Assembly (NCBI GenBank): GCA_900548625.1
Contig: URLO01000039.1
Coordinates: 1-22,939 of the forward strand
Origin: an uncultured Eubacteriales bacterium
GTDB taxonomy: Bacteria > Bacillota > Clostridia > Oscillospirales > Oscillospiraceae
Direction: 5' to 3'
Length of the DNA stretch: 22,939 bases
The position numbers and the translations under genes are program-made. Shown one piece after another: positions 14,170 through 22,392 of the stretch. How positions within the stretch are numbered: the stretch's first letter is position 1; every line of letters starts with the position of its first letter. The notes beneath the pieces are model-generated. The model saw only the letters and a list, made by a program, of their open reading frames with translations, was not told the DNA's origin and did no database searches.

Positions 14170-15138
14170 ATGCCTCTGGTAACTTCCACCGAAATGTTCA
14201 AGAAGGCCTACGCTGGCGGTTATGCCATCGGCGCTTTCAACGTCAACAACATGGAGATCGTGCAGGGTATCACCGAAGCCTGCCGTGAAGAAAAGGCTCC
14301 GGTCATTCTTCAGGTCTCCAAGGGCGCACGTGCGTATGCAAACCACACCTACCTCGTCAAGCTCGTCGAGGCGGCTGTTGCGGAATGCCCCGAGATCCCC
14401 ATCGTCCTGCATCTTGACCACGGCCCCGACTTCGAGACCTGCAAGGCCTGCATCGACGGCGGCTTCACGTCCGTCATGATCGACGCCTCCTCCAAGCCCT
14501 TCGCAGAAAACATCGAGATCACCAAGAAGGTCGTCGAGTACGCACACGACCGCGGCGTCGTTGTCGAGGCTGAGCTCGGCACGCTGGCCGGCATCGAGGA
14601 CGAGGTCAAGGTCGCCGCACACGAGGCTTCCTACACCCATCCCGAGGAGGTCGAGGAGTTCGTCACCAAGACCGGCTGCGACTCTCTGGCCATCGCCATC
14701 GGCACCAGCCACGGCGCATACAAGTTCACGGCTGCGCAGTGCACCCGCAACGAAAAGGGCATCCTTGTCCCGCCTCCCCTGCGCTTCGACGTTCTTGAGG
14801 AAGTTTCCAAGCGTCTGCCCGGCTTCCCGATCGTTCTGCACGGCTCGTCCTCCGTTCCCCAGGAATATGTGAAGATGATCAACGAGAACGGCGGCAGAAT
14901 GCCCGACGCCGTCGGCATCCCCGAGGAGCAGCTTCGCCATGCCGCAGAGCTTTCCGTCTGCAAGATCAACATTGACTCTGACCTGCGTCTGGCCATGACC
15001 GGCACCATCCGTCAGTTCTTCAATGAGCATCCCGACAAGTTCGACCCGCGCGAGTATCTCAAGCCCGCACGCGCCAACATCAAGGAGCTCGTCCGCCACA
15101 AGCTGGTCGACGTCCTCGGCTGCGCCGGCAAGGCGTAA
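14170..15138 (+). CDS. fba: Class II fructose-bisphosphate aldolase
   Basis: 322 aa zinc aldolase of the shorter class IIB type. HLDHG (81-85) provides the catalytic Asp and first zinc His, VEAELG (132-137) a metal-site Glu, TSHGAYK (179-185) the second zinc His, LHGSSSVP (223-230) the third with the phosphate-binding loop, and NIDSD near 265 the substrate loop. It splits fructose-1,6-bisphosphate to DHAP and glyceraldehyde-3-phosphate in glycolysis. The AAGGAGAG site precedes the ATG. It is divergent from the PPi-phosphofructokinase gene and ends at a strong bidirectional terminator. Codon choice looks biased (mostly C-ending), consistent with high expression. Confidence 0.95.
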   Translation: MPLVTSTEMFKKAYAGGYAIGAFNVNNMEIVQGITEACREEKAPVILQVSKGARAYANHTYLVKLVEAAVAECPEIPIVLHLDHGPDFETCKACIDGGFTSVMIDASSKPFAENIEITKKVVEYAHDRGVVVEAELGTLAGIEDEVKVAAHEASYTHPEEVEEFVTKTGCDSLAIAIGTSHGAYKFTAAQCTRNEKGILVPPPLRFDVLEEVSKRLPGFPIVLHGSSSVPQEYVKMINENGGRMPDAVGIPEEQLRHAAELSVCKINIDSDLRLAMTGTIRQFFNEHPDKFDPREYLKPARANIKELVRHKLVDVLGCAGKA

Positions 15139-15145
15139 TTTCCGT

Positions 15146-15184
15146 AAAAAATCTCCTCTGCTTTTTCGGCAGAGGAGATTTTTT
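15146..15184. terminator. Strong bidirectional terminator after fba and the tail operon
   Basis: A perfect 16-bp stem (15146-15161 with 15169-15184) including A6 and T6 on the two sides, loop TTTTTCG. It starts 8 bp after the fba stop, and the last tail gene on the minus strand stops 31 bp away on the other side, so it can end both transcripts. Confidence 0.92.
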
Positions 15185-15215
15185 GTGCTTTTCTGCATTT
15201 TTTCGCGGCAGCCGT

Positions 15216-15800
15216 CTATGCTTCTTCCTCAAACGCGCCCTCGTGATACAGCATCCACTGCATCCATGTCATGCTCCCGAGGTCTGCCCACCGCAGCCCG
15301 TATTTTTCCGTTTCCTGCCACGTGCAGTAGCGGAAATCGTAGAAAATATCGAGCTGGCACGGCAGAATGTCCTCAATGATGACGCGCATCTGCGCAAAGC
15401 CGGCCGGGATGCCCATCTGCCTCGGAAACCACACCCGCACATGCTCCGGCCGCCCCGTCTCCGCCACGCGGCAGAAAACGCCGCATGTCTGCAAGCACCG
15501 GTTGAGCGCCTGCAACGTAAAGCTGTCGCCGCCGAACTGCAAAAACGCCGCGATCGCCGCGCGCCGTGCCTGCGTGTCCTTCAGCCCCGCGCAGTAGCGA
15601 AACAGCGCCTCCATCCGGTCAAGGCCCTCGTCCTCCGCCGTAGCGGGGATGCTTTCGCGCTGCATCCGCGAAAGCTTTGCCTGCGCCGCGTCCAATGCGC
15701 CGCCAAGCGCCTGCAATTCCCCGAGTGAGAAGCTTCCCTCCCGGAAGCTGTACACGCCGAGCGGCCGCAGCAGCCGCACCAGCTCCTCTGCATAGCCCAT
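15216..15800 (-). CDS. YmfQ-like tail protein (DUF2313; XkdU position)
   Basis: 194 aa. It starts MGYAEELVRLLRPLGVYSF and shows the family layout: an N-terminal helical part with GLDRMEALFRYCAGL, then FGGDSFTLQALNRCLQTCG, and an aromatic C-terminal region around WQETEKYGLRWADLGSMTW. YmfQ/XkdU proteins cap the baseplate wedge in Mu-like and PBSX-like contractile tails. Its ATG overlaps the baseplate J stop by one base (TGATG), giving coupling. It is the last gene of the operon; no fibre, chaperone, holin or lysin follows before the terminator shared with fba. Confidence 0.85.
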   Translation of the reverse strand: MGYAEELVRLLRPLGVYSFREGSFSLGELQALGGALDAAQAKLSRMQRESIPATAEDEGLDRMEALFRYCAGLKDTQARRAAIAAFLQFGGDSFTLQALNRCLQTCGVFCRVAETGRPEHVRVWFPRQMGIPAGFAQMRVIIEDILPCQLDIFYDFRYCTWQETEKYGLRWADLGSMTWMQWMLYHEGAFEEEA

Positions 15801-16855
15801 CACACGCCCTCCGTGATCGTCAGCGTTCCGAGCTGCGGCAGCCGCCTTGCATTCCCCGGCAGATCCTTCGTCGGCGCAGCGATCTCATAGGTTTCGACCA
15901 GCCCCGTATCGAGGATGACCTTTCCGAGCTGTGTGCGGTAGACCGGCTTTCCGAGCAGTCCTCCGTCAAACCACGCCGTCAGCGCCGTCCGCACCGCCGC
16001 CTGCGCGCTGTCAAAGCTCTTTCCGGGCTTCGGCAGGATGCGCACTGCCAGATCCATGCGCTCCAGCTCCGGCGCCATGACCGTCACATCGACCGCGATC
16101 TCGCGCACGCTGTCCAGATCGTCCTGAATTTCCTGCAAAAGCGCCTGCTCCGGCACGCCGCCCGCGGCGGAGACGACCACGCCGACCGTCCCGATGCCCT
16201 GATGGCGCGGGATCACGCGCACAGCCTCCACGCCCGGATGCGACAGCGCCCGCAGCTCATAAAACGCCGCATTTGCGCCGTTCGGCAGACGGATGAAGCT
16301 GTCTAAGATGCGCTCGCGCAGGCTTTCGTCGTCCTCCTCGCCGCTTCCGCCGGCAAATGCCGCCGGATTTGTCACGCCTGTCACGCCGACCGGCGCCCTC
16401 GTCATGTTCGTGATGCGCTCCGCCGGCACATTTCCGGCCGTTCCGACGATCTCCGCCTCTGCCGCCGCGTCGGCATACAGCGCGCCTGCGCGGATGAGCG
16501 CATCCTCGGTCGTCACAAAGCGCACCAGCCCCGCCGTCGTGCAGACCGTCCCCGCCGGGACGCGCAGCGGCTCGGCGCGTGCGCTGTCGATCTTGAAGCG
16601 CAGGATACCCCCGGCCTTGTGCCCGCTTTTGCGCGTGATGCCGCGGAGCTGGCCGTGATAGTCCAGGTATTTTCCGGCCGCACTCTGCGGAAAGCTCTGC
16701 GTCAGCGCCCAGTCGGCGTAGATATAGAGCGCCTGAATTTCCGCAGCCGCCGCGTACAGGCGCACCGCCAGATCGGCCGTGTCCTCCATCGCAAAGCCGG
16801 TTTTTTCCTCAAATGTCTCCAGCATACCCTCGTAAAGCTCGGAGATCTCCTTCAT
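15800..16855 (-). CDS. Baseplate assembly protein J (XkdT/gp47-like)
   Basis: 351 aa, close to family size. The N-terminus MKEISELYEGMLETFEEKTG leads to the conserved GKYLDYHGQLRGITR region, then VPAGTVC, EAEIVGTAGNVPAERIT, the DDESLRERILDSF helix, and PGVEAVRVIPRHQGIGTVGV. In contractile phage tails this protein forms the wedge body of the baseplate. Its start overlaps the gp25-like gene by four bases. It appears intact with no internal stop, unlike the sheath gene upstream. Confidence 0.92.
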   Translation of the reverse strand: MKEISELYEGMLETFEEKTGFAMEDTADLAVRLYAAAAEIQALYIYADWALTQSFPQSAAGKYLDYHGQLRGITRKSGHKAGGILRFKIDSARAEPLRVPAGTVCTTAGLVRFVTTEDALIRAGALYADAAAEAEIVGTAGNVPAERITNMTRAPVGVTGVTNPAAFAGGSGEEDDESLRERILDSFIRLPNGANAAFYELRALSHPGVEAVRVIPRHQGIGTVGVVVSAAGGVPEQALLQEIQDDLDSVREIAVDVTVMAPELERMDLAVRILPKPGKSFDSAQAAVRTALTAWFDGGLLGKPVYRTQLGKVILDTGLVETYEIAAPTKDLPGNARRLPQLGTLTITEGV

Positions 16856-17199
16856 ACGCGCACCTCCACTGTTTCTCTGTTTCCGTCGCAGCTCATCGTG
16901 AGCCGCACATCCGCCTGCGTGTCCGAGATCATGCGCACCCGCGCCGCCGTGACCTCGATCCCCATCGACGCGAGCGCCTGCGCCGCATACTGCCGCGCGG
17001 CCTCATCGCGCTCCGAGGGCGCTGCCTTTCCAAGCTCCCGCAGGCTGCTGCCCAGCTCCGGCAAAAACGGCAGCGCGCCGCGTCTGCACGTCAGCTTGAA
17101 CAGCGCGCACGCCAAAAGCGCCTCGCTGTCATGCAGCCGCACAAAGCCGCCGAAGCCGTCCGGCACGTAGTCTCCGCCGCGCAGCAAATTTTCCGTCAT
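16852..17199 (-). CDS. gp25/XkdS-like baseplate wedge protein
   Basis: 115 aa. It begins MTENLLRGGDYVPDGFGGFV and contains LPELGSSLRELGKAAPSERD and ARQYAAQALASMGIEVTAAR, a pattern like the gpW/gp25 and DUF2634 proteins that make the inner wedge contact initiating sheath assembly. Position before baseplate J agrees with PBSX order (xkdS-xkdT). ATG at 17197-17199 overlaps the spike gene stop by four bases. A longer upstream reading is only the spike gene in another frame. The assignment rests on position plus pattern. Confidence 0.75.
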   Translation of the reverse strand: MTENLLRGGDYVPDGFGGFVRLHDSEALLACALFKLTCRRGALPFLPELGSSLRELGKAAPSERDEAARQYAAQALASMGIEVTAARVRMISDTQADVRLTMSCDGNRETVEVRV

Positions 17200-17564
17200 T
17201 CCGTGACCACCTTTCTGCCGTTCACATACGCCTCGCCCGTGATCTCCACGCGGCCCCGGATCTCGATCGTGCCGCCGCTTTTGAGGCGCACCTCCGACGC
17301 GCCCGCGTAGATCACGACCTCGCCCGGCGCAGCCCTCCCGCCGTCCTGCAAGACACCCGGCACATACAGCTCGTTTCCCTTGATGACGAGCACGCTGTCC
17401 TGCTCGCCCGGCTGCCAGCAATAGCCGCCCGGCGAGATCACCCGCGCATGGCGTTTTTCCCCGTCCGTCACCACCGCCGCGTCCTCGCCGCCGATGGAGA
17501 CCGTCCCCAACGTTGCCGGCTCAAACTCCGGCGTTTCCTGTACGATCCTTTTTGAAAGCCACAT
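17196..17564 (-). CDS. Small baseplate spike / gpV-like protein
   Basis: 122 aa. The middle (~28-70) looks like an OB-fold (KRHARVISPGGYCWQPGEQD, VLVIKGNELYVPG) and the C-terminal ~40 residues are short beta repeats (VVIYAGASEVRLKSGGTIEI, GRVEITGEAYVNGRK), as in the beta-helical tip of gpV/gp5-like spikes. Spikes pierce the envelope and anchor the tube. It is short for a full spike and ends without a recognisable metal-binding HxH tip. The start follows the hub gene stop by one base, with GAGGG seven bases upstream. Confidence 0.7.
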   Translation of the reverse strand: MWLSKRIVQETPEFEPATLGTVSIGGEDAAVVTDGEKRHARVISPGGYCWQPGEQDSVLVIKGNELYVPGVLQDGGRAAPGEVVIYAGASEVRLKSGGTIEIRGRVEITGEAYVNGRKVVTE

Positions 17565-17565
17565 A

Positions 17566-18495
17566 TCATTCCCTCAGCGTCAGGATGCAGTACATGCCGT
17601 CCGCGCCGCAGACCGACTCTGCCGCCTGCACCGTGTACGTTCCCGCGATCCCCATTTTCTCAAGCTCCAGCTCCACACGGTCCATCGGCTGCGCCGTGAA
17701 CGTTCCCGGCACGCGCACCTCGATCAGCCGCTTGCCGCGCCGGTCGTCCTCCAGACGCTGCCGCGCCGTGCGCCATGTCGCGCGGAGCTTGCTTCCCGTC
17801 ATGCCGTGCACCTTGACGCAGCTTCCTCCAAGCGCAATGAACGGCGCATTTTCCGCCGCCGTCTGTGCGCCGGTGCGCGTGTTGACCATGACCTGCCGCG
17901 AGCTGAGGCCATAGCGGCTGTCCAACGCCCGCACGCGGATGCACTGCGCCTGCCGCAGCCGCACGGTCTTTCCCGGCGTCTCCGGCTCCAGCACCAGCGT
18001 CCCGTCCGGCAAAAACCGTGGGAAAATGCCCGCGCTGTGGCGGCAGAAGCCCGCCAGCACCTGCCAGCAGCTATACCCCGTCTCCACGACGAAGCGCTCC
18101 ACCGCCGGCATCTGCACCGTGCGGAGCTTCGTCACACCGTAGGGCAGCACATAGCTTTTCAGAATATCCGCAAGCTGCGCGCTGAGATACTCCGCCGCCC
18201 GCACCTGATTGTCCAAAAGCCGCGCCGCCATGCCGCGTCCCGTCATTTCCGCAAGCAGCCCCTTTGCATCGAGCGTGATCTCATAGTCATCCACCACACC
18301 CGTAAAAACCGTCGCCCCGTCCTCCTCTGCGGTAAAAAACACCGCGCCCCTGAGCGTCTGCGCAAGCGCCCGCTCATAGGGAAAGCAGACCGAGAATCCG
18401 TCGCAGGGGTCTCCGTCCGTCAGCTTGATGTCCCACTGCAAAAGAGCGGGCAGCGCCGACCGCCGCCCGTCGCACATCGTCACATATCCCGTCAT
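17566..18495 (-). CDS. Tail hub protein (XkdQ / gpD-like)
   Basis: 309 aa. MTGYVTMCDGRRSALPALLQ is followed by a late-control/hub-type fold: FTGVVDDYEITLDAKGLLAE, GRGMAARLLDNQV (~85), a central helical part with GYSCWQVLAGFCRHSAGIFP, then PDGTLVLEPE and a C-terminal beta domain with RVPGTFTAQPMDRVELELEK. In PBSX, XkdQ connects the tube to the spike. ATG at 18493-18495 overlaps the LysM gene stop by four bases. The order LysM, hub, spike, gp25, J, YmfQ is the standard PBSX baseplate series. Confidence 0.82.
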   Translation of the reverse strand: MTGYVTMCDGRRSALPALLQWDIKLTDGDPCDGFSVCFPYERALAQTLRGAVFFTAEEDGATVFTGVVDDYEITLDAKGLLAEMTGRGMAARLLDNQVRAAEYLSAQLADILKSYVLPYGVTKLRTVQMPAVERFVVETGYSCWQVLAGFCRHSAGIFPRFLPDGTLVLEPETPGKTVRLRQAQCIRVRALDSRYGLSSRQVMVNTRTGAQTAAENAPFIALGGSCVKVHGMTGSKLRATWRTARQRLEDDRRGKRLIEVRVPGTFTAQPMDRVELELEKMGIAGTYTVQAAESVCGADGMYCILTLRE

Positions 18496-19034
18496 TGCAC
18501 CCGCACCTTCTGTCCCGGTGCAAGCCCTGTCGGGCTGGAGAGCTCCGGATTCATGGCCAGAAGCTCCTCCATCGTCAGCTCGCGCTGCGCGCAGATCTCC
18601 CATGCGGTCTCGCCGCCCGAGACCGTGTAATAGATCTTTCCGCCGCGTCCTCTGCGTCTGGTCACACGGTATGTGCGGCCCGTCTGCCGCGCGCTGCCCT
18701 CACAGAACTCAAACCGGTACGCCACATAGTTCTCTCTCGGCTCCTGTGTCAGCCGAAGCTGCGTGAAATACGCCTCCGCGCCCGTCCACGCCGGATGCAG
18801 GAGCGCGCCCGCGCCGTCCTGCCGGAATACGCGCACCAGCTCCTGAAAGCTCTGCATCGCGCCGGGACCGAAAAACTCGCCCTCACCGCGCAGAACGGCA
18901 CATGTCCCGCCCAGATCCTGTACCGTGAAGCCGCCCATCGGGATCTTCTGCACCGCCGTCTGCCGCTCATAGCTGAGCGTGTACGTTTTCGGGTTGTTCG
19001 GCCAGACAAAGGACTTATACTGCATCTTCAGCAT
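18492..19034 (-). CDS. XkdP-like tail protein with C-terminal LysM domain
   Basis: 180 aa. The N-terminal ~125 residues resemble the XkdP tail domain (FVWPNNPKTYTLSYERQTAV, FGPGAMQSFQELVRVFRQDG). A basic linker RVTRRRGRGGK leads to a LysM domain, residues ~135-180 (YYTVSGGETAWEICAQRELT, MEELLAMNPELSSPTGL, APGQKVRV), which binds peptidoglycan or stiffens the baseplate. ATG at 19032-19034 has GGAGG seven bases upstream. It follows the 160-aa protein by three bases. No catalytic domain is present. Confidence 0.85.
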   Translation of the reverse strand: MLKMQYKSFVWPNNPKTYTLSYERQTAVQKIPMGGFTVQDLGGTCAVLRGEGEFFGPGAMQSFQELVRVFRQDGAGALLHPAWTGAEAYFTQLRLTQEPRENYVAYRFEFCEGSARQTGRTYRVTRRRGRGGKIYYTVSGGETAWEICAQRELTMEELLAMNPELSSPTGLAPGQKVRVQ

Positions 19035-19037
19035 CGT

Positions 19038-19520
19038 TTATCCTCCGTATCTTCTTGCGTCCCGCTCAAAAAAGCGGGAGATCTCCCGCATCGAGCGCTG
19101 CGTCTGCGCACCGGAAACGCCCTGCGTCTCAAGGCTCTGCGAAAAGTCCGCGCAAAGCCCTCCCTCAAAGCGGCTGTGCCGCATCACAGACGGCTGCACG
19201 CCCTGCGTCTGCTGTGCGCCTTCCAGTGCCTGCTCGCTTCGCAGCTGCGCCGCGCGCAGGGACGCACGCGCGCCGGTCTGCTCCAGCCGCAGCAGCTCCT
19301 GCAAAAGCGCCGCCGCACCATGCTCCTCCGTGCGCTCCGCGCCCGTTTCCGGCGCTTCCTCCGCAGACACGCCGCACGCATCATTTTCCGGTTTCTCCTG
19401 CTCCTCGCGCGTTTGTCCGCGCCGCCGTGCGGCATGGCGCGCAAGCGCCTCCTCCGGCTCCGCTTCCAGCTCCGCCGCCAGCGCCGCGTGTGCGCTCAAA
19501 AGCTCATCTACATACCCCAC
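19038..19520 (-). CDS. Unrecognised 160-aa protein in the tape-measure position
   Basis: I do not recognise this protein. It is Ala/Glu/Arg/Gln-rich and probably helical or partly disordered, with a Glu-rich stretch (~20-75), a helical segment LLQELLRLEQTGARASLRAA (~75-95), and a C-terminal part rich in Ser, Gln and Arg ending SRFFERDARRYGG. In PBSX-like tails the gene between the assembly chaperone and the LysM protein is the tape measure, usually several hundred to over a thousand residues. No transmembrane segments or long coiled coil are seen. It starts with GTG at 19518-19520, overlapping the chaperone gene by 17 bases, with GGAG about ten bases upstream. Confidence 0.6.
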   Translation of the reverse strand: MGYVDELLSAHAALAAELEAEPEEALARHAARRRGQTREEQEKPENDACGVSAEEAPETGAERTEEHGAAALLQELLRLEQTGARASLRAAQLRSEQALEGAQQTQGVQPSVMRHSRFEGGLCADFSQSLETQGVSGAQTQRSMREISRFFERDARRYGG

Positions 19521-20130
19521 CGCGTTTCAGCTCCTCAAATCTGGCTTCGTCAAAATTCGGATTTTCCTCGCCCAGCGGCGCGCCGCAGCAAAGGCAGGTG
19601 TTTTTCTCCGCCTCCGCGCGGCATTCCGGGCACATCTGCCGCAGCTCCTGCTCCTCGTCCAGCGCCAGATTCATCACGCAGTAAAGGTAATCCCCGTTTG
19701 TCATTTCCTTCGCCCGCGCCTCTGAGGGCAGAACGCCGACCGCGCGCAGAACGCGCCATTTGAGCCGCTCATACGGCGCGTTTTCCATTGCCGCGCCGAG
19801 CGCCGCACGGTTTTCCGCGCTGCAAAGCGGATCTTCCTCGGCGCACAGCGCCAGATACCGCTCCGTCAGGCGCGCGATCGTCTCCGCCGGAAGCCGCGCA
19901 AGCACATCCGCGCCGCTTTGAAACGCCGCCCGTCCGTCCCTGTCGAACGCCGCCCGTGCCAGGATGCAGGCGTTGAGACAAAGCCCCAACGCCTGCGCAT
20001 CGCCCTGCGCCAGATGCTCCGCCTCGCTTCTCGCCTGCAAAAGCGCCGCTGCCGGGATCAGGCGCAGCTCCAACCCGCCTGCCGCGCGTTTTCCGCTTCT
20101 GCCGAGAAACCGCAAAAGCCGCCCGTCCAT
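19504..20130 (-). CDS. XkdN-like tail assembly chaperone with zinc-ribbon C-terminus
   Basis: 208 aa. The N-terminal ~120 residues match tail-assembly chaperones of contractile phages (RFLGRSGKRAAGGLELRLIP, LNACILARAAFDRDGRAAFQ, SGADVLARLPAETIARLTER). The C-terminal region has NGDYLYCVMNLALDEEQEL and two Cys pairs, CPEC and CLCC, forming a likely zinc ribbon. In many phages such chaperones are made by a programmed frameshift; here both parts are in one continuous frame. ATG at 20128-20130 overlaps the tube gene stop by one base. It may load onto the protein in the tape-measure slot. Confidence 0.7.
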   Translation of the reverse strand: MDGRLLRFLGRSGKRAAGGLELRLIPAAALLQARSEAEHLAQGDAQALGLCLNACILARAAFDRDGRAAFQSGADVLARLPAETIARLTERYLALCAEEDPLCSAENRAALGAAMENAPYERLKWRVLRAVGVLPSEARAKEMTNGDYLYCVMNLALDEEQELRQMCPECRAEAEKNTCLCCGAPLGEENPNFDEARFEELKRGGVCR

Positions 20131-20519
20131 CACAGTCCGGTCTCCGTCCGGCGCGCCGCCTCGATCGTGACCTTCTCCATCACATTTCCGCCGACCTCCG
20201 CGCTCTCCTGCATCTGGCTCCACTGGCATCCGGAATAGATGATGTTGCGATCCGGCTTGCACACGACCAGCGAGAAATCATCGAGCTGCATAAAGTCAAT
20301 GCCGTCCCGGATGGCCTCGTCCGTCGCGTAAATGCGCGTCAGCTCCAGCCGGTACTGCCCCTGTCCGCGGATGGTCGCCACCGGCGCCTCCTGTCCGAAT
20401 GCGTAAATGGCCTTGCTTGAGCGCGTTGCCGTCACCTTGTAGCTCTGCACGACCGCCACGCGCACACCGTTGACCTCCAGATAAATATCCGCCGAGGTCG
20501 GAATCTTCACTGCTGCCAT
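20130..20519 (-). CDS. Tail tube protein (XkdM-like)
   Basis: 129 aa with the tube-protein pattern: VKIPTSADIYLEVNGVRVAV, then SYKVTATRSSKAIYAFGQEA, RGQGQYRLELTRIYATDEAI, and DDFSLVVCKPDRNIIYSGCQ. XkdM-type proteins stack in hexamers inside the sheath. ATG at 20517-20519 is preceded by AAGGAGG, the strongest ribosome site of the operon, as expected for an abundant structural protein. It is 12 bp downstream of the natural sheath end. It is intact and slightly shorter than the Bacillus PBSX protein. Confidence 0.88.
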   Translation of the reverse strand: MAAVKIPTSADIYLEVNGVRVAVVQSYKVTATRSSKAIYAFGQEAPVATIRGQGQYRLELTRIYATDEAIRDGIDFMQLDDFSLVVCKPDRNIIYSGCQWSQMQESAEVGGNVMEKVTIEAARRTETGL

Positions 20520-20531
20520 CTTCCCACCTCC

Positions 20532-21584
20532 TTAAACGCTGATGTGCGCGGTGAGATAGATGCGGCTCAGGCCGTGCACCACGCGGAACTCAAACTCGAC
20601 CACGCAGACCGTCGGATCCGTCGTCGAGGCCGTGACCGTCAGATGGTCGTAGCCCTCGATGATCTCCTATGCGATCCGGTCCTCCAGCTCCACCACGACC
20701 TGATTGCGAATGGCATTGCGCGTCAGGGCGTTGTTTTTTGCGCGCGTGAATCTGGCGCGCAGCGCCGTGCGGATCGAGGGGATCACGTCGTCCACGATCA
20801 GGATCGTCGTCAGCTCGCGGAATGTCTTGTCGCTGACCTCGCCGGTCTTCGTGCGCGTGGTCAGACCGCGGATGACATGCACCTTGCCGCCCACGCACTC
20901 CAGCACCGTCACGCCCGCCGCAGCCAGCGCGTCATACTCCGTGTCCTCATACGCCGCCGTCACGCCCGAAAGGCCCAGAAGCACCTGTCCGTTCAGCGGC
21001 GTCGCCGGGTCGGACTGGTCGCACAGAACGCCCGCCAGCGCAGCCGCCGCCATGCAGCCGCCTGCGGCGGCCTCCTCGCCGGAGAGATACACATCCGGCG
21101 CCATCAGCACCATGCGCTCGGAGTTGAGCTTCTCCGCGCGCGCCGTCAGCTCCGCGATTGAGGGCGAGGCCATCCCCGCAAGACCGATGCACTCGCCCCT
21201 CTGGCCGGACGCCTCCTCCACCGCGTCGCGCAGCGCCAGCTGCACCTTTTCCTGCGCGCTGCCAATGGCGCAGAAGCTCGCGCTTTTTTCCGCGAAGATG
21301 CGCGCGAACGCCGCCTGATACGCCGCCTCCGTGTCCTCCGCGACCGGGCACGCGAGAACCGTTCCCGCGCCATTCTGATACGCCAGCTTCAGCATCCTGC
21401 CGAGCTGGCTGCTCTCGCCGAAGGTCTCGCGTCCCGAGGCGTAGGAGGTCACGGTATAAAGCCCGCTTTTCGCCTCCGACTGACCCACCAGCGCGATCAC
21501 GCGGTCCGTTCTGCCGGTCGCGGTCACGCTTGAGGCGTCATAGTCCGAATATACGCCCGGACGCTCATGATACGTAATGCTCAT
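20532..21584 (-). pseudogene. Contractile tail sheath protein with in-frame amber codon
   Basis: The frame runs 305 codons from MSITYHERPGVYSDYDASSV, with sheath landmarks GQSEAKSGLYTVTSY, GRMLKLAYQNGAGTVLACPV, and the conserved C-terminal assembly region VHVIRGLTTRTKTG, DKTFRELTTILIVDDV, ARFTRAKNNALTRNAIRNQV. At 20667-20669 it meets TAG after DRIA, then continues in the same frame for 44 codons (EIIEGYDHLTVTAST ... FEFRVVHGLSRIYLTAHISV) to TAA at 20532-20534. The continuation is plainly sheath sequence. A CAG-to-TAG change is the simplest origin. Without readthrough or suppression the product lacks the C-terminal arm that links sheath subunits. The start overlaps the upstream gene by four bases. 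Confidence 0.88.
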
Positions 21585-22066
21585 TTCACTTCACCTTTCA
21601 AAATAAAGTCCGTAAATTCCGTCCCGTCCTCGTTTGCCAGCGCATAGAGATACGCGCGCGTCTTTGCTGTGATCGTGCAGCGGAAGCAGTCGCTCACCGC
21701 GTCATAGGCGCACGTCCCCACGGAAAACGACTCGATCCGGACGCCGGCGGGCTCCTCCGCCAGCAGCGCCGCGACGCGCTCGCTCTCCGTCATGCACGCC
21801 CGCCCGCCAAGGCTCCGCGGGCAGTAGACCTGCATCAGCGCCTCCGCCTCCAGCCGCCTTCCGTACAGCGCCCGCGCCGCACCCGTTCCGTCGGGCTGCA
21901 TTCCAAGATATGTGTACGCCCCGTTTGCGCCGCCCTTCATCTCCCGAATGCCCACCGCCGTCACCGGCCCCGTCAGCTTCGGCATGATCCCCTCCGGGAA
22001 CGCCTTCACCGCCGTGATCTGTGCCTTCTCCAGCGCCCGCAGCAGCGCCGCGATCAGCTCGTCCAA
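21581..22066 (-). CDS. Head-tail joining / tail completion protein (XkdJ position)
   Basis: 161 aa if started at TTG 22064-22066, which has GGAGG nine bases upstream and overlaps the preceding gene by 13 bases. The N-terminus (DELIAALLRALEKAQITAVK) is helical; the rest is mixed, including KLTGPVTAVGIREMKGGANG and a C-terminal beta part IESFSVGTCAYDAVSDCFRC ending in TEFTDFILKG. Its position directly before the sheath fits the tail-terminator or completion proteins of PBSX-like phages. The assignment is positional; I do not recognise a named domain. Confidence 0.6.
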   Translation of the reverse strand: MDELIAALLRALEKAQITAVKAFPEGIMPKLTGPVTAVGIREMKGGANGAYTYLGMQPDGTGAARALYGRRLEAEALMQVYCPRSLGGRACMTESERVAALLAEEPAGVRIESFSVGTCAYDAVSDCFRCTITAKTRAYLYALANEDGTEFTDFILKGEVK

Positions 22067-22392
22067 GGCTCGTCGCCTCCCTCCTTCTTCAAAAGCCCCC
22101 ACACATACAGTGCCTCGTCCGCCACGACCAGCGTCTCCGCCCTGCATGCGCGGTAGCGCTCGCCCCGAAACCGGACCTCCGCTTCTTCCGGCAGCGCCGG
22201 CTCCGCCGGGCCGACGTACAAAAAGCGCCCCGCCGGGATTTCGCCGAGCATCCCGATCGTTTTGCGCATCGTCTCCCGGCTTTTTTCCGTCACCGGCTGG
22301 AGAAAGGCGCGGACGGCCTTTTCTCCGTCCGCGCATACGATCGTCACCCCGCTTCCGTAGGCCGCGAGGATTCGCTCGATCAGCTCTCTCAT
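22054..22392 (-). CDS. Small head-tail joining protein (XkdI position), unrecognised
   Basis: 112 aa, MRELIERILAAYGSGVTIVC at the start and SRETMRKTIGMLGEIPAGRF, then YVGPAEPALPEEAEVRFRGE in the middle. The compact beta pattern and the neighbours suggest a minor head-tail joining protein like XkdI, but I see no specific motif. Its ATG overlaps the upstream connector gene stop by four bases (ATGA). Confidence 0.6.
   Translation of the reverse strand: MRELIERILAAYGSGVTIVCADGEKAVRAFLQPVTEKSRETMRKTIGMLGEIPAGRFLYVGPAEPALPEEAEVRFRGERYRACRAETLVVADEALYVWGLLKKEGGDEPWTS

Noticed and set aside
17494..18630. Plus-strand 378-codon frame across the tail hub region
   Set aside because: Arg/His/Pro-rich complement of the hub and spike genes, which show conserved tail features and coupled starts.
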